Translations under genes and position numbers: made by a program
In this document: positions 1 to 12,800 of the stretch, piece after piece
Position numbering within the stretch: position 1 is the first letter of the stretch
Layout of the letters: each line of letters begins with the position of its first letter
The notes under the pieces: model-generated
The model's database searches: none
What the model was told of the DNA's origin: nothing
Seen by the model: only the letters and a program-made list of their open reading frames with translations
Assembly: GCA_963402885.1 (NCBI GenBank)
Contig: OY727102.1
Location: forward strand, 7,626,001 to 7,690,000
Source: Antedon bifida
Lineage: Eukaryota > Echinodermata > Crinoidea > Comatulida > Antedonidae
Reading direction: 5' to 3'
Length of the DNA stretch: 64,000 nucleotides

Positions 1-835
1 CACAATTCCCACCAATACATAATTACATAATAACTCCAAAACCATAATTCCTATGCCAATGCCCTCTTCCCTTCTCCCCACCCCATCCGACCTACACACA
101 ACTGAAAACAAATATCCAGGAAAATATCTAAAGTCTTACAATGACATAATATAAAATTCTGATTATTATTCAAAACCTTTTTGCATTATTTTGTAATAAC
201 ACACAATAGCAGTAAATTAAGTCTTACAATTACAATAAAATATATGAATGTTAGACATTTTTATTGCATTTATTTGTCTAATTTTCTAAAATAGCAAAAT
301 TTATTTCCTTTACAATTGTAACAGTTAATACTTAGTACTGAGCACCAACAAAGTAAACTGAAATATCTCAATAAAAATAAAAAAAGTAAAAAAATACTGT
401 AAAAAATAGTAGATTATCGAAATTACTGGCATATAATCTGCATATTCAAGTTAAAAATAGAATTTGAATTAGGAAAGTTCAAATATCTTGACATACAAGA
501 ACGAAGTACACATAATCTGATACTAGACCTGAAAGACAACTTGAAAATGTGTGTTTTATCCTTAACAAAACTTATTTATTTACTAGCAAGGCAGGTTTCA
601 AATTTAGTTTTACCTCATAACCCCTGGACCCCAGTATCTCCCTATACTCACCAACCTCCTCCTCTCTTCAATCACATCACACACTCGGGTGATTTAAAAA
701 AAAAATAATATAGATTGCAGGTGCAATAGTGTTTAATTGTAATTTTAATTTAACTTTTATTTCTAGGCCTAGTACTTTACATCTGAGTAATGTTTATGCC
801 TTCAGTGTTGCACCTTTATGCTCTTTGAAGAATAA
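1..835. other. AT-rich non-coding sequence
   Basis: I see no gene here. Positions 607-700 are a diverged copy of the C-rich repeat found better preserved at 27890-27975 and 28660-28745 (shared words around the CCCCAGT and ACATC..ACACTC segments). The first 110 bases are similarly C-rich on this strand. Confidence 0.5.
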
Positions 836-1079
836 CAATTCCCTCATTATATAGTTCAACAACTTGTTGAATGTTTGTAATAGCAATTACCTCATTATAT
901 AGTTCAACAACTTGTTGAATGTTGTAATAGCAATTACCTCATTATATAGTTCAACAACTTGTTGAATGTTTGTAATAACAATTACCTCATTATATAGTTC
1001 AACAACTTGTTGAATGTTGTAATAACAATTACCTCATTATATAGTTCAACAACTTGTTGAATGTTTGTAATAGCAATTA
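836..1079. repeat. 47/48-bp tandem repeat, five copies
   Basis: Five near-identical copies follow one another, alternating between 48 and 47 bp because of TGTTTGT versus TGTTGT. Each unit carries the perfect palindrome TTCAACAACTTGTTGAA and ends in TAATAGCAATTACC or TAATAACAATTACC. It lies downstream of the 3' end of the minus-strand LRR gene. Confidence 0.9.
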
Positions 1080-1270
1080 ATACATCAATTGGAATGAACT
1101 TATAGTACTGTGCAATAGAATTAATATCAAATATAACACTATATAATACTTACAAAAATTAAATAAATATAAAACTGTAATATTTACATCTTATAAATTA
1201 ACAATTTGAAATATAAAACTGTACAATTAGTTTGATAGATATTAAAGCAACACTAGTTTGACAAAAAAAG

Positions 1271-1322
1271 TGTGATGTGCCCAAATATGGTAGTGATATA
1301 TGCCATATATGGGCACATCACA
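1271..1322. repeat. Long hairpin, MITE-like remnant
   Basis: The arms TGTGATGTGCCCAAATATGG and CCATATATGGGCACATCACA pair with one mismatch around a 12-base loop. This resembles the hairpin end of a small DNA transposon. I could not define target-site duplications. Confidence 0.6.
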
Positions 1323-1459
1323 TTTTGTCACATAAAGTTTGATGGTGCAGACAGAACTTCATGGAAAATTATAAAAATAAATGAACAGCGCCATCTTCTG
1401 TTCTGGTGTGAATGTAGCTTTTAAAAAGTTAGAAACAATTAAATATTGTTTACCTGTCA

Positions 1460-1465
1460 TTTATT
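1460..1465 (-). promoter_or_regulatory. Candidate polyadenylation signal for the LRR gene
   Basis: AATAAA on the minus strand, about 590 bases past the stop codon at 2057. It is the first canonical hexamer I found downstream of the LRR exon. Usage is inferred. Confidence 0.35.
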
Positions 1466-2056
1466 TGTATACATAGATAAACCATGGAGGTATAATAAAC
1501 ATAATTCACAAGAAAAGGAAAGAACTATTTTAAAAACTAAATGGTTGTACAGTTTTCAGTGAATAAAAATTGAAAAAATAGTTGAAGAATTATGATCACG
1601 ATGAAAAGCCCCTCATAGCAACATTCAAATCCTGTGAAACTAACAATTTTAAACAAAATTTGGCGTAATATGTCTTACAATTAAATTCAAGATGACTCAT
1701 CAAATTATAAAAATACTGGCATATCAAAATAGACTGTATCAAAATCTTAATTCTGACATATTACAAATGATATTCTATGTGTGCAGTATATTAGGTTGCA
1801 TTAGCAATTGTCTTAAGATACTAATATACTAAATCCAAGGTAATATTGAATTTTAAACATAATATATTGTTTACAAATATTAAATAAACAATTTTATATA
1901 TAATATGACATGTATTAAAATACAATATTCACCATGATTTAATTTACATTTATATTACCAAAGATTATGATAACAAACAAGTGCCTGTAGTACATGTATC
2001 ATGCAGTTGTAATGAATGTCAAATTAAGCTGCACTTTAATAACTACTGTATAGCAG

Positions 2057-5000
2057 TTAACAGGAAAATTCACCATTTATTCTCTGGAAGTGTTGCCACA
2101 TATCCTGCACTATATTCTGCACTATATCATTAGGCAATTCACACCACTGCATATGAAGCTGTTTCAGTTTAGGAGAAATAGCCAGTAATGTGGTAAAGGA
2201 AGAACCTGTGATGTCACTGAGAGTATTCCAATGGATATCAAGGTTCTCTAATTCCAACACTAGGTTTCTATTGACACATTCTCTCACCATAGCATCTATG
2301 ATAACACCTGACAGACTGCATTTATTCATGTTAAGTGTTTTCAGTTTAGGCGAAATAGCCAGTAATGTGCCAAGTACAGAACCTGTGATGTCACTGAGAG
2401 TATTCCCACTGATAACAAGCTTATCTAATTCCAACACTAGGTTCCTATTGACACATTCCCTCACCATAGCATTTATGATAACACCTGACAGCCTGCAGTC
2501 ATTCATGTTAAGTGTTTTCAGTTTAGGTGAAATAGCCAGTAATGTGCCAAATGAAGAACCTGTGATGTCACTGAGAGTATTATCACTGATAACAAGCTCA
2601 TCTAATTCCAACACTAGGTTCCTATTGACACATTCCCTCACCATAGCATCTATGACAACACCTGACAGATCACATCTGTACATGTTAAGTGTTTTCAGTT
2701 TAGGACAAATAGCCAGTAATGTGCCAAGTGAGGAACCTGTGATATCACTGAGAATATTCTCATGGATATCAAGATTATCTAATTCCAACACTAGGTTCCT
2801 ATTGACACATTCCCTCACCATAGCATCTATGATAACACCTGACAGACAGCAGTTGCTTATGTTAAGTGTTTTCAGTTTAGGCGAAATAGCCAGTAATGTG
2901 CCAAATGAAAAACCTGTGATGTCACTGAGAGTATTATCACTGATAACAAGATTCTCTAATTCCAACACTAGGTTTCTATTGACACATTCTCTCACCATAG
3001 CATCTATGATAACACCTGACAGACTGCACCAGCTTATGTTAAGTGTTTTCAGTTTAGGTGAAATAGCCAGTAATGTGCCAAATGAAGAACCTGTGATGTC
3101 ACTGAGAGAATTATCACTGATAACAAGCTTATCTAATTCCAACACTAGGTTCCTTTTGACACATTCCCTCACCATAGCATTTATGATAACACATGACAGA
3201 CTGCACCAGCTTATGTTAAGTGTTTTCAGTTTAGGTGAAATAGCCAGTAATCTGCCAAATGAAGAACCTGTGATGTCACTGAGAGTATTATCACTGATAA
3301 CAAGCTCATCTAATTCCAACACTAGGTTCCTATTGACACATTCCCTCACCATAGCATCTATGACAACACCTGACAGATCACATCTGTACATGTTAAGTGT
3401 TTTCAGTTTAAGACAAATAGCCAGTAATGTGCCAAGTGAGGAACCTGTGATATCACTGAGAATATTCTCATGGATATCAAGATTATCTAATTCCAACACT
3501 AGGTTCCTATTGACACATTCCCTCACCATAGCATCTATGATAACACCTGACAGATAGCAGTTGCTTGTGTTAAGTGTTTTCAGTTTAGGCGAAATAGCCA
3601 GTAATGTGCCAAATGAAGAACCTGTGATGTCACTGAGAGTATTATCACTGATAACAAGCTCATCTAATTCCAACACTAGGTTCCTATTGACACATTCCCT
3701 CACCATAGCATCTATGACAACACCTGACAGATCACATCTGTACATGTTAAGTGTTTTCAGTTTACGACAAATAGCCAGTAATGTGCCAAGTGAGGAACCT
3801 GTGATATCACTGAGAATATTCTTATGGATATCAAGATTATCTAATTCCAACACTAGGTTCCTATTGACACATTCCCTCACCATAGCATCTATGATAACAC
3901 CTGACAGACAGCACCAGCTTATGTTAAGTGTTTTCAGTTTAGGCGAAATAGCCAGTAATGTGCCAAATGAAAAACCTGTGATGTCACTGAGAGTATTATC
4001 ACTGATAACAAGCTTATCTAATTCCAACACTAGGTTCCTTTTGACACATTCCCTCACCATAGCATCTATGATAACACCTGACAGACTGCACCAGCTTATG
4101 TTAAGTGTTTTCAGTTTAGGTGAAATAGCCAGTAATGTGCCAAATGAAGAACCTGTGATGTCACTGAGAGAATTATCACTGATAACAAGCTCATCTAATT
4201 CCAACACTAGGTTCCTATTGACACATTCCCTCACCATAGCATCTATGACAACACCTGACAGATCACATCTGTACATGTTAAGTGTTTTCAGTTTAGGACA
4301 AATAGCCAGTAATGTGCCAAGTGAAAAACCTGTGATGTCACTGAGAGTATTATCACTGATAACAAGATTCTCTAATTCCAACACTAGGTTTCTATTGACA
4401 CATTCTCTCACCATAGCATCTATGATAACACCTGACAGACTGCACCAGCTTATGTTAAGTGTTTTCAGTTTAAGTGAAATAGCCAGTAATGTGCCAAATG
4501 AAGAACCTGTGATGTCACTGAGAGTATTATCACTGATAACAAGCTTATCTAATTCCAACACTAGGTTCCTTTTGACACATTCCCTCACCATAGCATTTAT
4601 GATAACACATGACAGACTGCACCAGCTTATGTTAAGTGTTTTCAGTTTAGGTGAAATAGCCAGTAATCTGCCAAATGAAGAACCTGTGATGTCACTGAGA
4701 GTATTATCACTGATAACAAGCTCATCTAATTCCAACACTAGGTTCCTATTGACACATTCCCTCACCATAGCATCTATGACAACACCTGACAGATCACATC
4801 TGTACATGTTAAGTGTTTTCAGTTTAGGACAAATAGCCAGTAATGTGCCAAGTGAGGAACCTGTGATATCACTGAGAATATTCTCATGGATATCAAGATT
4901 ATCTAATTCCAACACTAGGTTCCTATTGACACATTCCCTCACCATAGCATCTATGATAACACCTGACAGATAGCAGTTGCTTGTGTTAAGTGTTTTCAGT

Positions 5001-6870
5001 TTAGGCGAAATAGCCAGTAATGTGCCAAATGAAGAACCTGTGATGTCACTGAGAGTATTATCACTGATAACAAGCTCATCTAATTCCAACACTAGGTTCC
5101 TATTGACACATTCCCTCACCATAGCATCTATGACAACACCTGACAGATCACATCTGTACATGTTAAGTGTTTTCAGTTTACGACAAATAGCCAGTAATGT
5201 GCCAAGTGAGGAACCTGTGATATCACTGAGAATATTCTTATGGATATCAAGATTATCTAATTCCAACACTAGGTTTCTATTGACACATTCCCTCACCATA
5301 GCATCTATGATAACACCTGACAGACAGCACCAGCTTATGTTAAGTGTTTTCAGTTTAGGCGAAATAGCCAGTAATGTGCCAAATGAAAAACCTGTGATGT
5401 CACTGAGAGTATTATCACTGATAACAAGCTTATCTAATTCCAACACTAGGTTCCTTTTGACACATTCCCTCACCATAGCATCTATGATAACACCTGACAG
5501 ACTGCACCAGCTTATGTTAAGTGTTTTCAGTTTAGGTGAAATAGCCAGTAATGTGCCAAATGAAGAACCTGTGATGTCACTGAGAGAATTATCACTGATA
5601 ACAAACTCATCTAATTCCAACACTAGGTTCCTATTGACACATTCCCTCACCATAGCATCTATGACAACACCTGACAGATCACATCTGTACATGTTAAGTG
5701 TTTTCAGTTTAGGACAAATAGCCAGTAATGTGCCAAGTGAGGAACCTGTGATATCACTGAGAATATTCTCATGGATATCAAGATTATCTAATTCCAACAC
5801 CAGGTTCCTATTGACACATTCCCTCACCATAGCATCTATGATAACACCTGACAGATAGCAGTTGCTTGTGTTAAGTGTTTTCAGTTTAGGCGAAATAGCC
5901 AGTAATGTGCCAAATGAAGAACCTGTGATGTCACTGAGAGTATTCCCACTGATATCAAGATTCTCTAATTCCAACACTAGGTTCCTATTGACACATTCCC
6001 TCACCATAGCATCTATGATAACACCTGACAGACTGCACCAGCCTATGTCAAGTGTTTTCAGTTTAGGTGAAATAGCCAGTAATGTGCCAAATGAAGAACC
6101 TGTGATGTCATTGAGATAGTTGGAATGGATATCAAGATTCTCTAATTCCAACACTAGGTTTCTATTGACACATTCCCTCACCATAGCATCTATGATAACA
6201 CCTGACAGTCTGCAGTATCTTATGTCAAGTGTTTTCAGTTTAGGTGAAATAGCCAGTAATGTGCCAAATGAAGAACCTGTGATATCATAGAGATAGCTGG
6301 AATGGATATTAAGGTTCTCTAATTCCAACACTAATCCTTTCTTTGATAGTGCACCAACAGTATCATTCATAGTTACACCTGTTAAATTACTCAATTGAAG
6401 CATTTTGAGTGGTGGTGCATTAATCAACAAATGAATTAAAAATGATGTAGACAAATCTGTATCATTTGCATATAGGCTGCTTTGAAAAGCTTCTATAGTG
6501 TATTTAAAGGTATATTTACTACATTCGGTAGATAGATATTTCACCACATCATCAGTACATGATGGAATGATTTTAGATAACACATACTTTTCATCTTTTA
6601 CAGCAATCAAAACATGAGCTAGGATTCTACCAATGTCTTTTAATGGTTCCCATCGAATCCATTCCCACTTTTGTTTCCATTTTTCTTTGTGATTCAGACT
6701 ACTTATCATCTTTATGATACTCTGATCTGATTTTAATCTGTTATCACCCCTCATGTAACTGCAAAATCTTCTTACAGAGTTACATATCTCATCTATAGCA
6801 TGTTCGTCTGTCATTGTATCTTGACTTGGTAGCTGTTGATGTGAAGTTGAGGGCTCACTATCATCAATAC
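2057..6870 (-). CDS. Terminal exon: 24 x 59-residue double leucine-rich repeat
   Basis: Acceptor TTTTACAG precedes the exon at 6871-6872. It opens in phase 1 and stays open to a TGA stop at 2057. The ATG at 6812-6814 is probably internal, because 18 in-frame codons precede it after the acceptor. Residues 1-130 from that Met form a helical segment with KWKQKWEWIRWEP. From about residue 133 to 1575 run ribonuclease-inhibitor/NLR-type LRRs with the pattern LxLxxLxIxxNxLxDITG...LLAISPKLKTLNIxxCxLSG...MVRECVNRN. The repeat anchor recurs exactly every 177 bp from 2157 to 6228, giving 24 units (two LRRs each) with no indel. Variation is concentrated in the xxNxLS and NxxxCxLS positions, the predicted solvent-exposed strands. 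No P-loop or other catalytic motif is visible. The most likely role is ligand or partner recognition. Confidence 0.88.
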
Positions 6871-9800
6871 CTGTAAAAGGAATTCATTTTATATATTAAT
6901 AAGACATGGTGGAACCAGACAATGGGTGTGCAGCAATTTATATATTTACCAGATTAATGTCAACTTTTACAATATTTAAAGTTTCTTTATTGCTTAAGAT
7001 ATACACAGCATAAATTAATATATGACAATTTTAAAATAATGTAAAAAAAACAAAAACTGTAAAATGTGCACAACTATTATAGGTTTAAAAAATATAAACA
7101 CACACTTCTTAAAGTGTATTTTTAGATGTATAGAATTTATAATTATATTCTGTAATTAAATGTTATTTTATTAATAAAAACCAAAATATGAATAAAAACA
7201 TTTTATTTTCCATTATTTCAATAAATAACAATAAATAACTAGAATTTAATTCGTCACTTTGACGAATTATAGGTGATCATTTTTATCATTTTAATCAGAT
7301 TAACATTTTTCAAACATGCATGTACGTTAACATACGATCGTTAAAAGTTGATGTACGCCATCCTATGACATGATGCATATACACTTATAGTGCTGAGTTC
7401 TACCAATTATGTGCCATACAATATGTACAGTATATACTGTATATCTATATACAGTGTAGCATAGGTGAAATTACGGGACTCATATCGTGTTCTAATTTTT
7501 TGGTATGATGGAATTTTCAAAATAAACTCGAAGATGACAATTTCGAAAGATAATGAATTGAGCAAATAAATATAAGGATTGGAAGAAAATTTGACACGTA
7601 GAAGCGCAATGCGCGGTCTTTGAAATTTGTATAACTTTGACTAAAGAAATCTAAAAACTACTTTTTAACTTCAACTGGCCATATGATAACATCACAACAT
7701 CCGATAGGCTTAATTTTAATATGAATTCATATCTACATTTCATCAGCTTTCATAATAAGTTATAATCTTCAAGGTCACCTTTAATTCTGAAGAGCTATAA
7801 GCTATTCAAATGTATGGTGTAGCTGAAATTACACGACCTAGGTTATTCAAGTTTTTACGCGTGATGACGTCATCAAAATAAAAATGTTGACAACTCATTA
7901 GAAGAATAATTAATTGAGCAAGCACCTACTAAAAGTTGTGCGAAAATCGGGCTCAAATAACGGAGATGCGCTCTATTGAATGTGATAACCCACACAAAAA
8001 AATAAAAATCCCTAATTTTTAAATTCAAGTGGCCATTTGAAGACGTCATACCATTTTGTACGTCTAATGTGTATATACATTTGTATCTACAACTTATTGG
8101 CTTCCATAATAAGTTAAAAAAATTGGGGGTCATCTGCCATTCTGAAGAGTTATATTCATTTTAAAAAGTCCTTATTTTTTACCATTTTTAGCACTTTTGT
8201 ACAATTAGTGTGCGCATTTTGTCATTTTTAACATGCTCGTATAGCGTTATTTCAAGTCGGAATGGACTCAAAATTGGTGAATGTACTAAGGATTGTGAGT
8301 AGAATGTGATTTATACATCAAATTTTATTTTTTACGCATTTTAAGAATCGTGCGCACAAAAATGCATTTTTGCGCAGTAATTTTTGGAAACGCGCAAATT
8401 GCCTAATTCATGCTCTAAATTGATCAAAACCTAATTTTGCGCGTTTTAAATTTTTAACGCGCGATTTCACGTGCATGACCTTGAAACGCGCAACTTTTTA
8501 TTTGCTAATATTTTTACCCTTGACCTGAAGTTTACCTGTAGTGAATTTCATTAATATGTCATAATGAATTATGGAGATATGATTGATAATGTGATTTCAC
8601 AAAATGGCGTATAAATGACGTCACGGATGAGTGATCACGCTGGAAAGCTGATTAGGATTAAGTTATATTATTTGAAAGATATTCTGAAATTTTGGTAATC
8701 ATTGACATTAAACTTTTTGAGATAATTGTTACACAAAATAGTGTACAGAAACAATAAAAAGAAAAAAAATAATAATAACTAGAATTTAATTCGTCACTTT
8801 GACGAATTATAGGTGATCATTTTTATCATTTTAATGAAATTAACATTTTTTAAACATGCACGTACGTTAACATACGATCGTAAAAAGCTGATGTACGCCA
8901 TCCTATGACATGATGCATATACACTTATAGTGCTTAGTTGTACCTATTATGTGTCATACAATATATACAGTATATACTGTATATCTATATAAGGTGTAGC
9001 ATAGGTAATATTACGGGACCCACATCATGTTCAAATTTGTTGGTATGATGGAATTATCAAAATAAACTCGAAGATGACAATTTCGAAAGATAATGAATTG
9101 AGCAAATAAATATAAGGATTGGAAGAGAATTTGACACGTAGAAGCGCAATGCGCGCTCTTTGAAATTTGTATAACTTCGACTAAAGAAATTTTAAAACTA
9201 CGTTTTAACTTCAACTGGCCATATGATAACATCACAACATCCGATAGGCTTAATTTTTATATGAATTCATATCTACATTTCATCAGCTTTCATAATAAGT
9301 TATAATCTTCAAGGTCACCTTTAATTCTGAGGAGCTATTAGATATTCAAATGAATGGTGTAGCTGAAATTACACGACCTAGGTTATTCAAGTTTTTACGC
9401 GTGATAACGTCATCAAAATAAAAATGTTTACAACCCATCAGAAAGATAATCAATTGAGCAAGCACATACTAAAATTTTTGCGAAAATCGGGCTCAAATAA
9501 CGGAGATGCGCTCTATTGAATGTGATAACCCACACAAAAAGATAAAAATTACTAATTTTTAAATTCAAGTGGCCATTTGATGACGTCATACCATTTTGTA
9601 CGTCTAATGTGTACATGAATATGTATCTACAACCCAATGGCTTCCCGAATAAGTTAAAAAAATTGGGGGTCACCTGCTATTCTGAAGATTTATATTCATT
9701 TTAAAAAGGCCTTATTTTTCACCATTTTTAGCACTTTGATGCAATTAATTTGCGCATTTTGTCATTTTTAACCTGCTCGTATAGCGTTATTTTAAGTTGG

Positions 9801-12800
9801 AACTGACTCAAATTTGGTGAATGTACTAAGGATGGTGAGTAGAATGCGATTTGTATAAAAAAATTGCATTTTTTACGCTTTGTAAGTATCGCGCGCGTAA
9901 AATATTTTTTTTGCGCAGTAATTTTTTGAAACACGCAAATGGCCTAATTCATGCTCTAAATTGATCAAAACTTAATTTTGAACTTTTTAAATTTTTAACG
10001 CGCGATTGTACGCGCATGACCCTACGTGTGCGCGCGTTTTTATTTGTTAATATTTTTACCCTTGACCTAAAGTTTACGTGTAGTGAATTTCATTAATATG
10101 TGATAATAAATTATGGAGATATGATTGATAATGTGATTTCACAAAATGGCGTATAAATGACGTCACGGATGAGTGATCACGCTGAAAAGCTTATTAGGAC
10201 TAAGTTAAAGTATTTGAAAGACATTCTGAAATTTTGGTAATCATTGACATTAAACTTTTTGAGATATTTGTTACACAAAATCTGTACAGAAAGAAATTGC
10301 GAAGAAACATTTTTTGTTTTTAACAAAAACAATTTCTCACTAGAATTTAATTCGTCACTTTGACGAATTATAGGTGATCATTTTTATCATTTTAATGAAA
10401 TTAACATTTTTTAAACATGCACGTACGTTAACATACGATCGTAAAAAGCTGATGTACGCCATCCTATGACATGATGCATATACACTTATAGTGCTGAGTT
10501 GTACCTATTATGTGTCATATACAATATACACAGTATATACTGTATATCTATATACAGTGTAGCATAGGTAAAATTACGGGACCCACATCATGTTCAAATT
10601 TGTTGGTATGATGGAATTATCAAAATAAACTCGAAGATGACAATTTCGAAAGATAATGAATTGAGCAAATAAATATAAGGATTGGAAGAGAATTTGATAC
10701 GTAGAAGCGCAATGCGCGCTCATTGAAATTTGTATAACTTCGACTAAAGAAATCTAAAAACTACGTTTTAACTTCAACTGGCCATATGATAACATCACAA
10801 CATCCGATAGACTTAATTTTTATATGAATTCATATCTACATTTCAACAGCTTTCATAATAAGTTATAATCTTCAAGGTCACCTTTAATTCTGAAGAGCTA
10901 TTAGAAATTCAAATGTATGGTGTAGCTAAAATTACACGACCTAGGTTATTCAAGTTTTTACGCGTGATGACGTCATCAAAATAAAAATGTTTACAACCCA
11001 TGAGAAAGATAATCAATTGAGCAAGCACATTCTAAAATTTTTGCGAAAATCGGGCTCAAATAACGGAGATGCGCTCTATTGAATGTGATAACCCACACAA
11101 AAAGATAAAAATTACTAATTTTTAAATTCAAGCGGCCATTTGATGACGTCATTCCATTTTGTACGTCTAATGTGTACATGAATATGTATCTACAACCCAA
11201 TGGCTTCCCGAATAAGTTAAAAAAATTAGGGGTCACCTTCCATTCTGAAGATTTATATTCATTTTAAAAAGGCCTTATTTTTCACCATTTTCAGCACTTT
11301 GATGCAATTAATTTGCGCATTTTGTCATTTTTAACCTGCTCGTATAGCGTTATTTTAAGGTGGAACTGACTCAAATTTGGTGAATGTACTAAGGCTGGTG
11401 AGTAGAATGCGATTTGTATAAAAAAATTGCATTTTTTACGCTTTGTAAGTATCGCGCGCGCAAAATATTTTTTTTGCGCAGTAATTTTTTGAGACACGCA
11501 AATGGCCTAATTCATGCTCTAAATTGATCAAAACTTAATTTTGAGCTTTTTAAATTTTTAACGCGCGATTTTACGCGCATGACCCTACGTGTGCGCGCGT
11601 TTTTATTTGTTAATATTTTTACCCTTGACCTAAAGTTTACGTGTAGTGAATTTCATTAATATGTGATAATGAATTATGGAGATATGATTGATAATGTGAT
11701 TTCACAAAATGGCGTCTAAATGACGTCACGGATGAGTGATCACGCTGAAAAGCTTATTAGGACTAAGTTAAAGTATTTGAAAGACATTCAGAAATTTTGG
11801 TAATCATTGACATTAAACTTTTTGAGATATTTGTTACACAAAATCTGTACAGAAAGAAATTGCGAAGAAACATTTTTTGTTTTACAAAAACAATTTCTCA
11901 CTAGAATTTAATTCGTCACTTTGACGAATTATAGGTGATCATTTTTATCATTTTACTGAAATTAATTTTTTTTAAACATGCACGTACATTAACATACGAT
12001 CGGAAAATGTTGATGTATGCCATCCTATTATACACTTATAGTGCTGAGTTGTGCCTATATGCCATATACAATATGTACAGTATATACTGTATATCTATAT
12101 ACAGTGTAGCATAGGTGAAATTACGGGACACACATCATGTTCTAATTTTTTGGAATGATGGCGTTATCAAACAAAACTTTAAGATGACAATTTCGAAAGA
12201 TAATTAATTGAGCAAAAAAATATAAGATTTGGAAAAAAAATTTGGCACGTAGAAGCGCTGTGCGCGCTCTTTGAAATGTGTATAACTTTGACGAAAAATA
12301 TGAAAAAAACTACTTTTTCACTTCAACTGGCCATATGTTAACGTCACAACATCCGATAGGCTTGATTTTTATATGAATTCATATCTACATTTCATCAACT
12401 TTCATAACAAATTATAATCATCAAGGTAACCTTCAATTCTGAAGAGCTGTAAGATATTCAAATTTACTGCGAAGGTGAAATTACACGGCCTACGTTATTC
12501 AAGTTTTTACGCATGATGACGTCATCAAAAGAAAATAGTGTCAACTCATGATAAAGATAATTAATTAAGCAAGCACATACTGAAATTTGTGCGAAATTCG
12601 AGCACACATAAACAAGATGCGCTCTGTTGAATGTGATATTCTACACAAAAAGATAAAAAATCCTAATTTTTAAATTCAAGTGGCCATTTGATGACGTCAA
12701 AACATTTTGTACGTAAAATGTGTACATGAATTCATATCTACAACTTAATGGCTTCCAGAATAAGTTAAAAAAATTGGGGGTCATCTTGCATTCTGAAGAA

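Noticed and set aside
2190..6119. Plus-strand open frames of 85-470 codons opposite the LRR exon
   Set aside because: They are the antisense of the 177-bp repeat. The repeat unit happens to lack stops in that frame, and the minus-strand frame has splice context and LRR signature.
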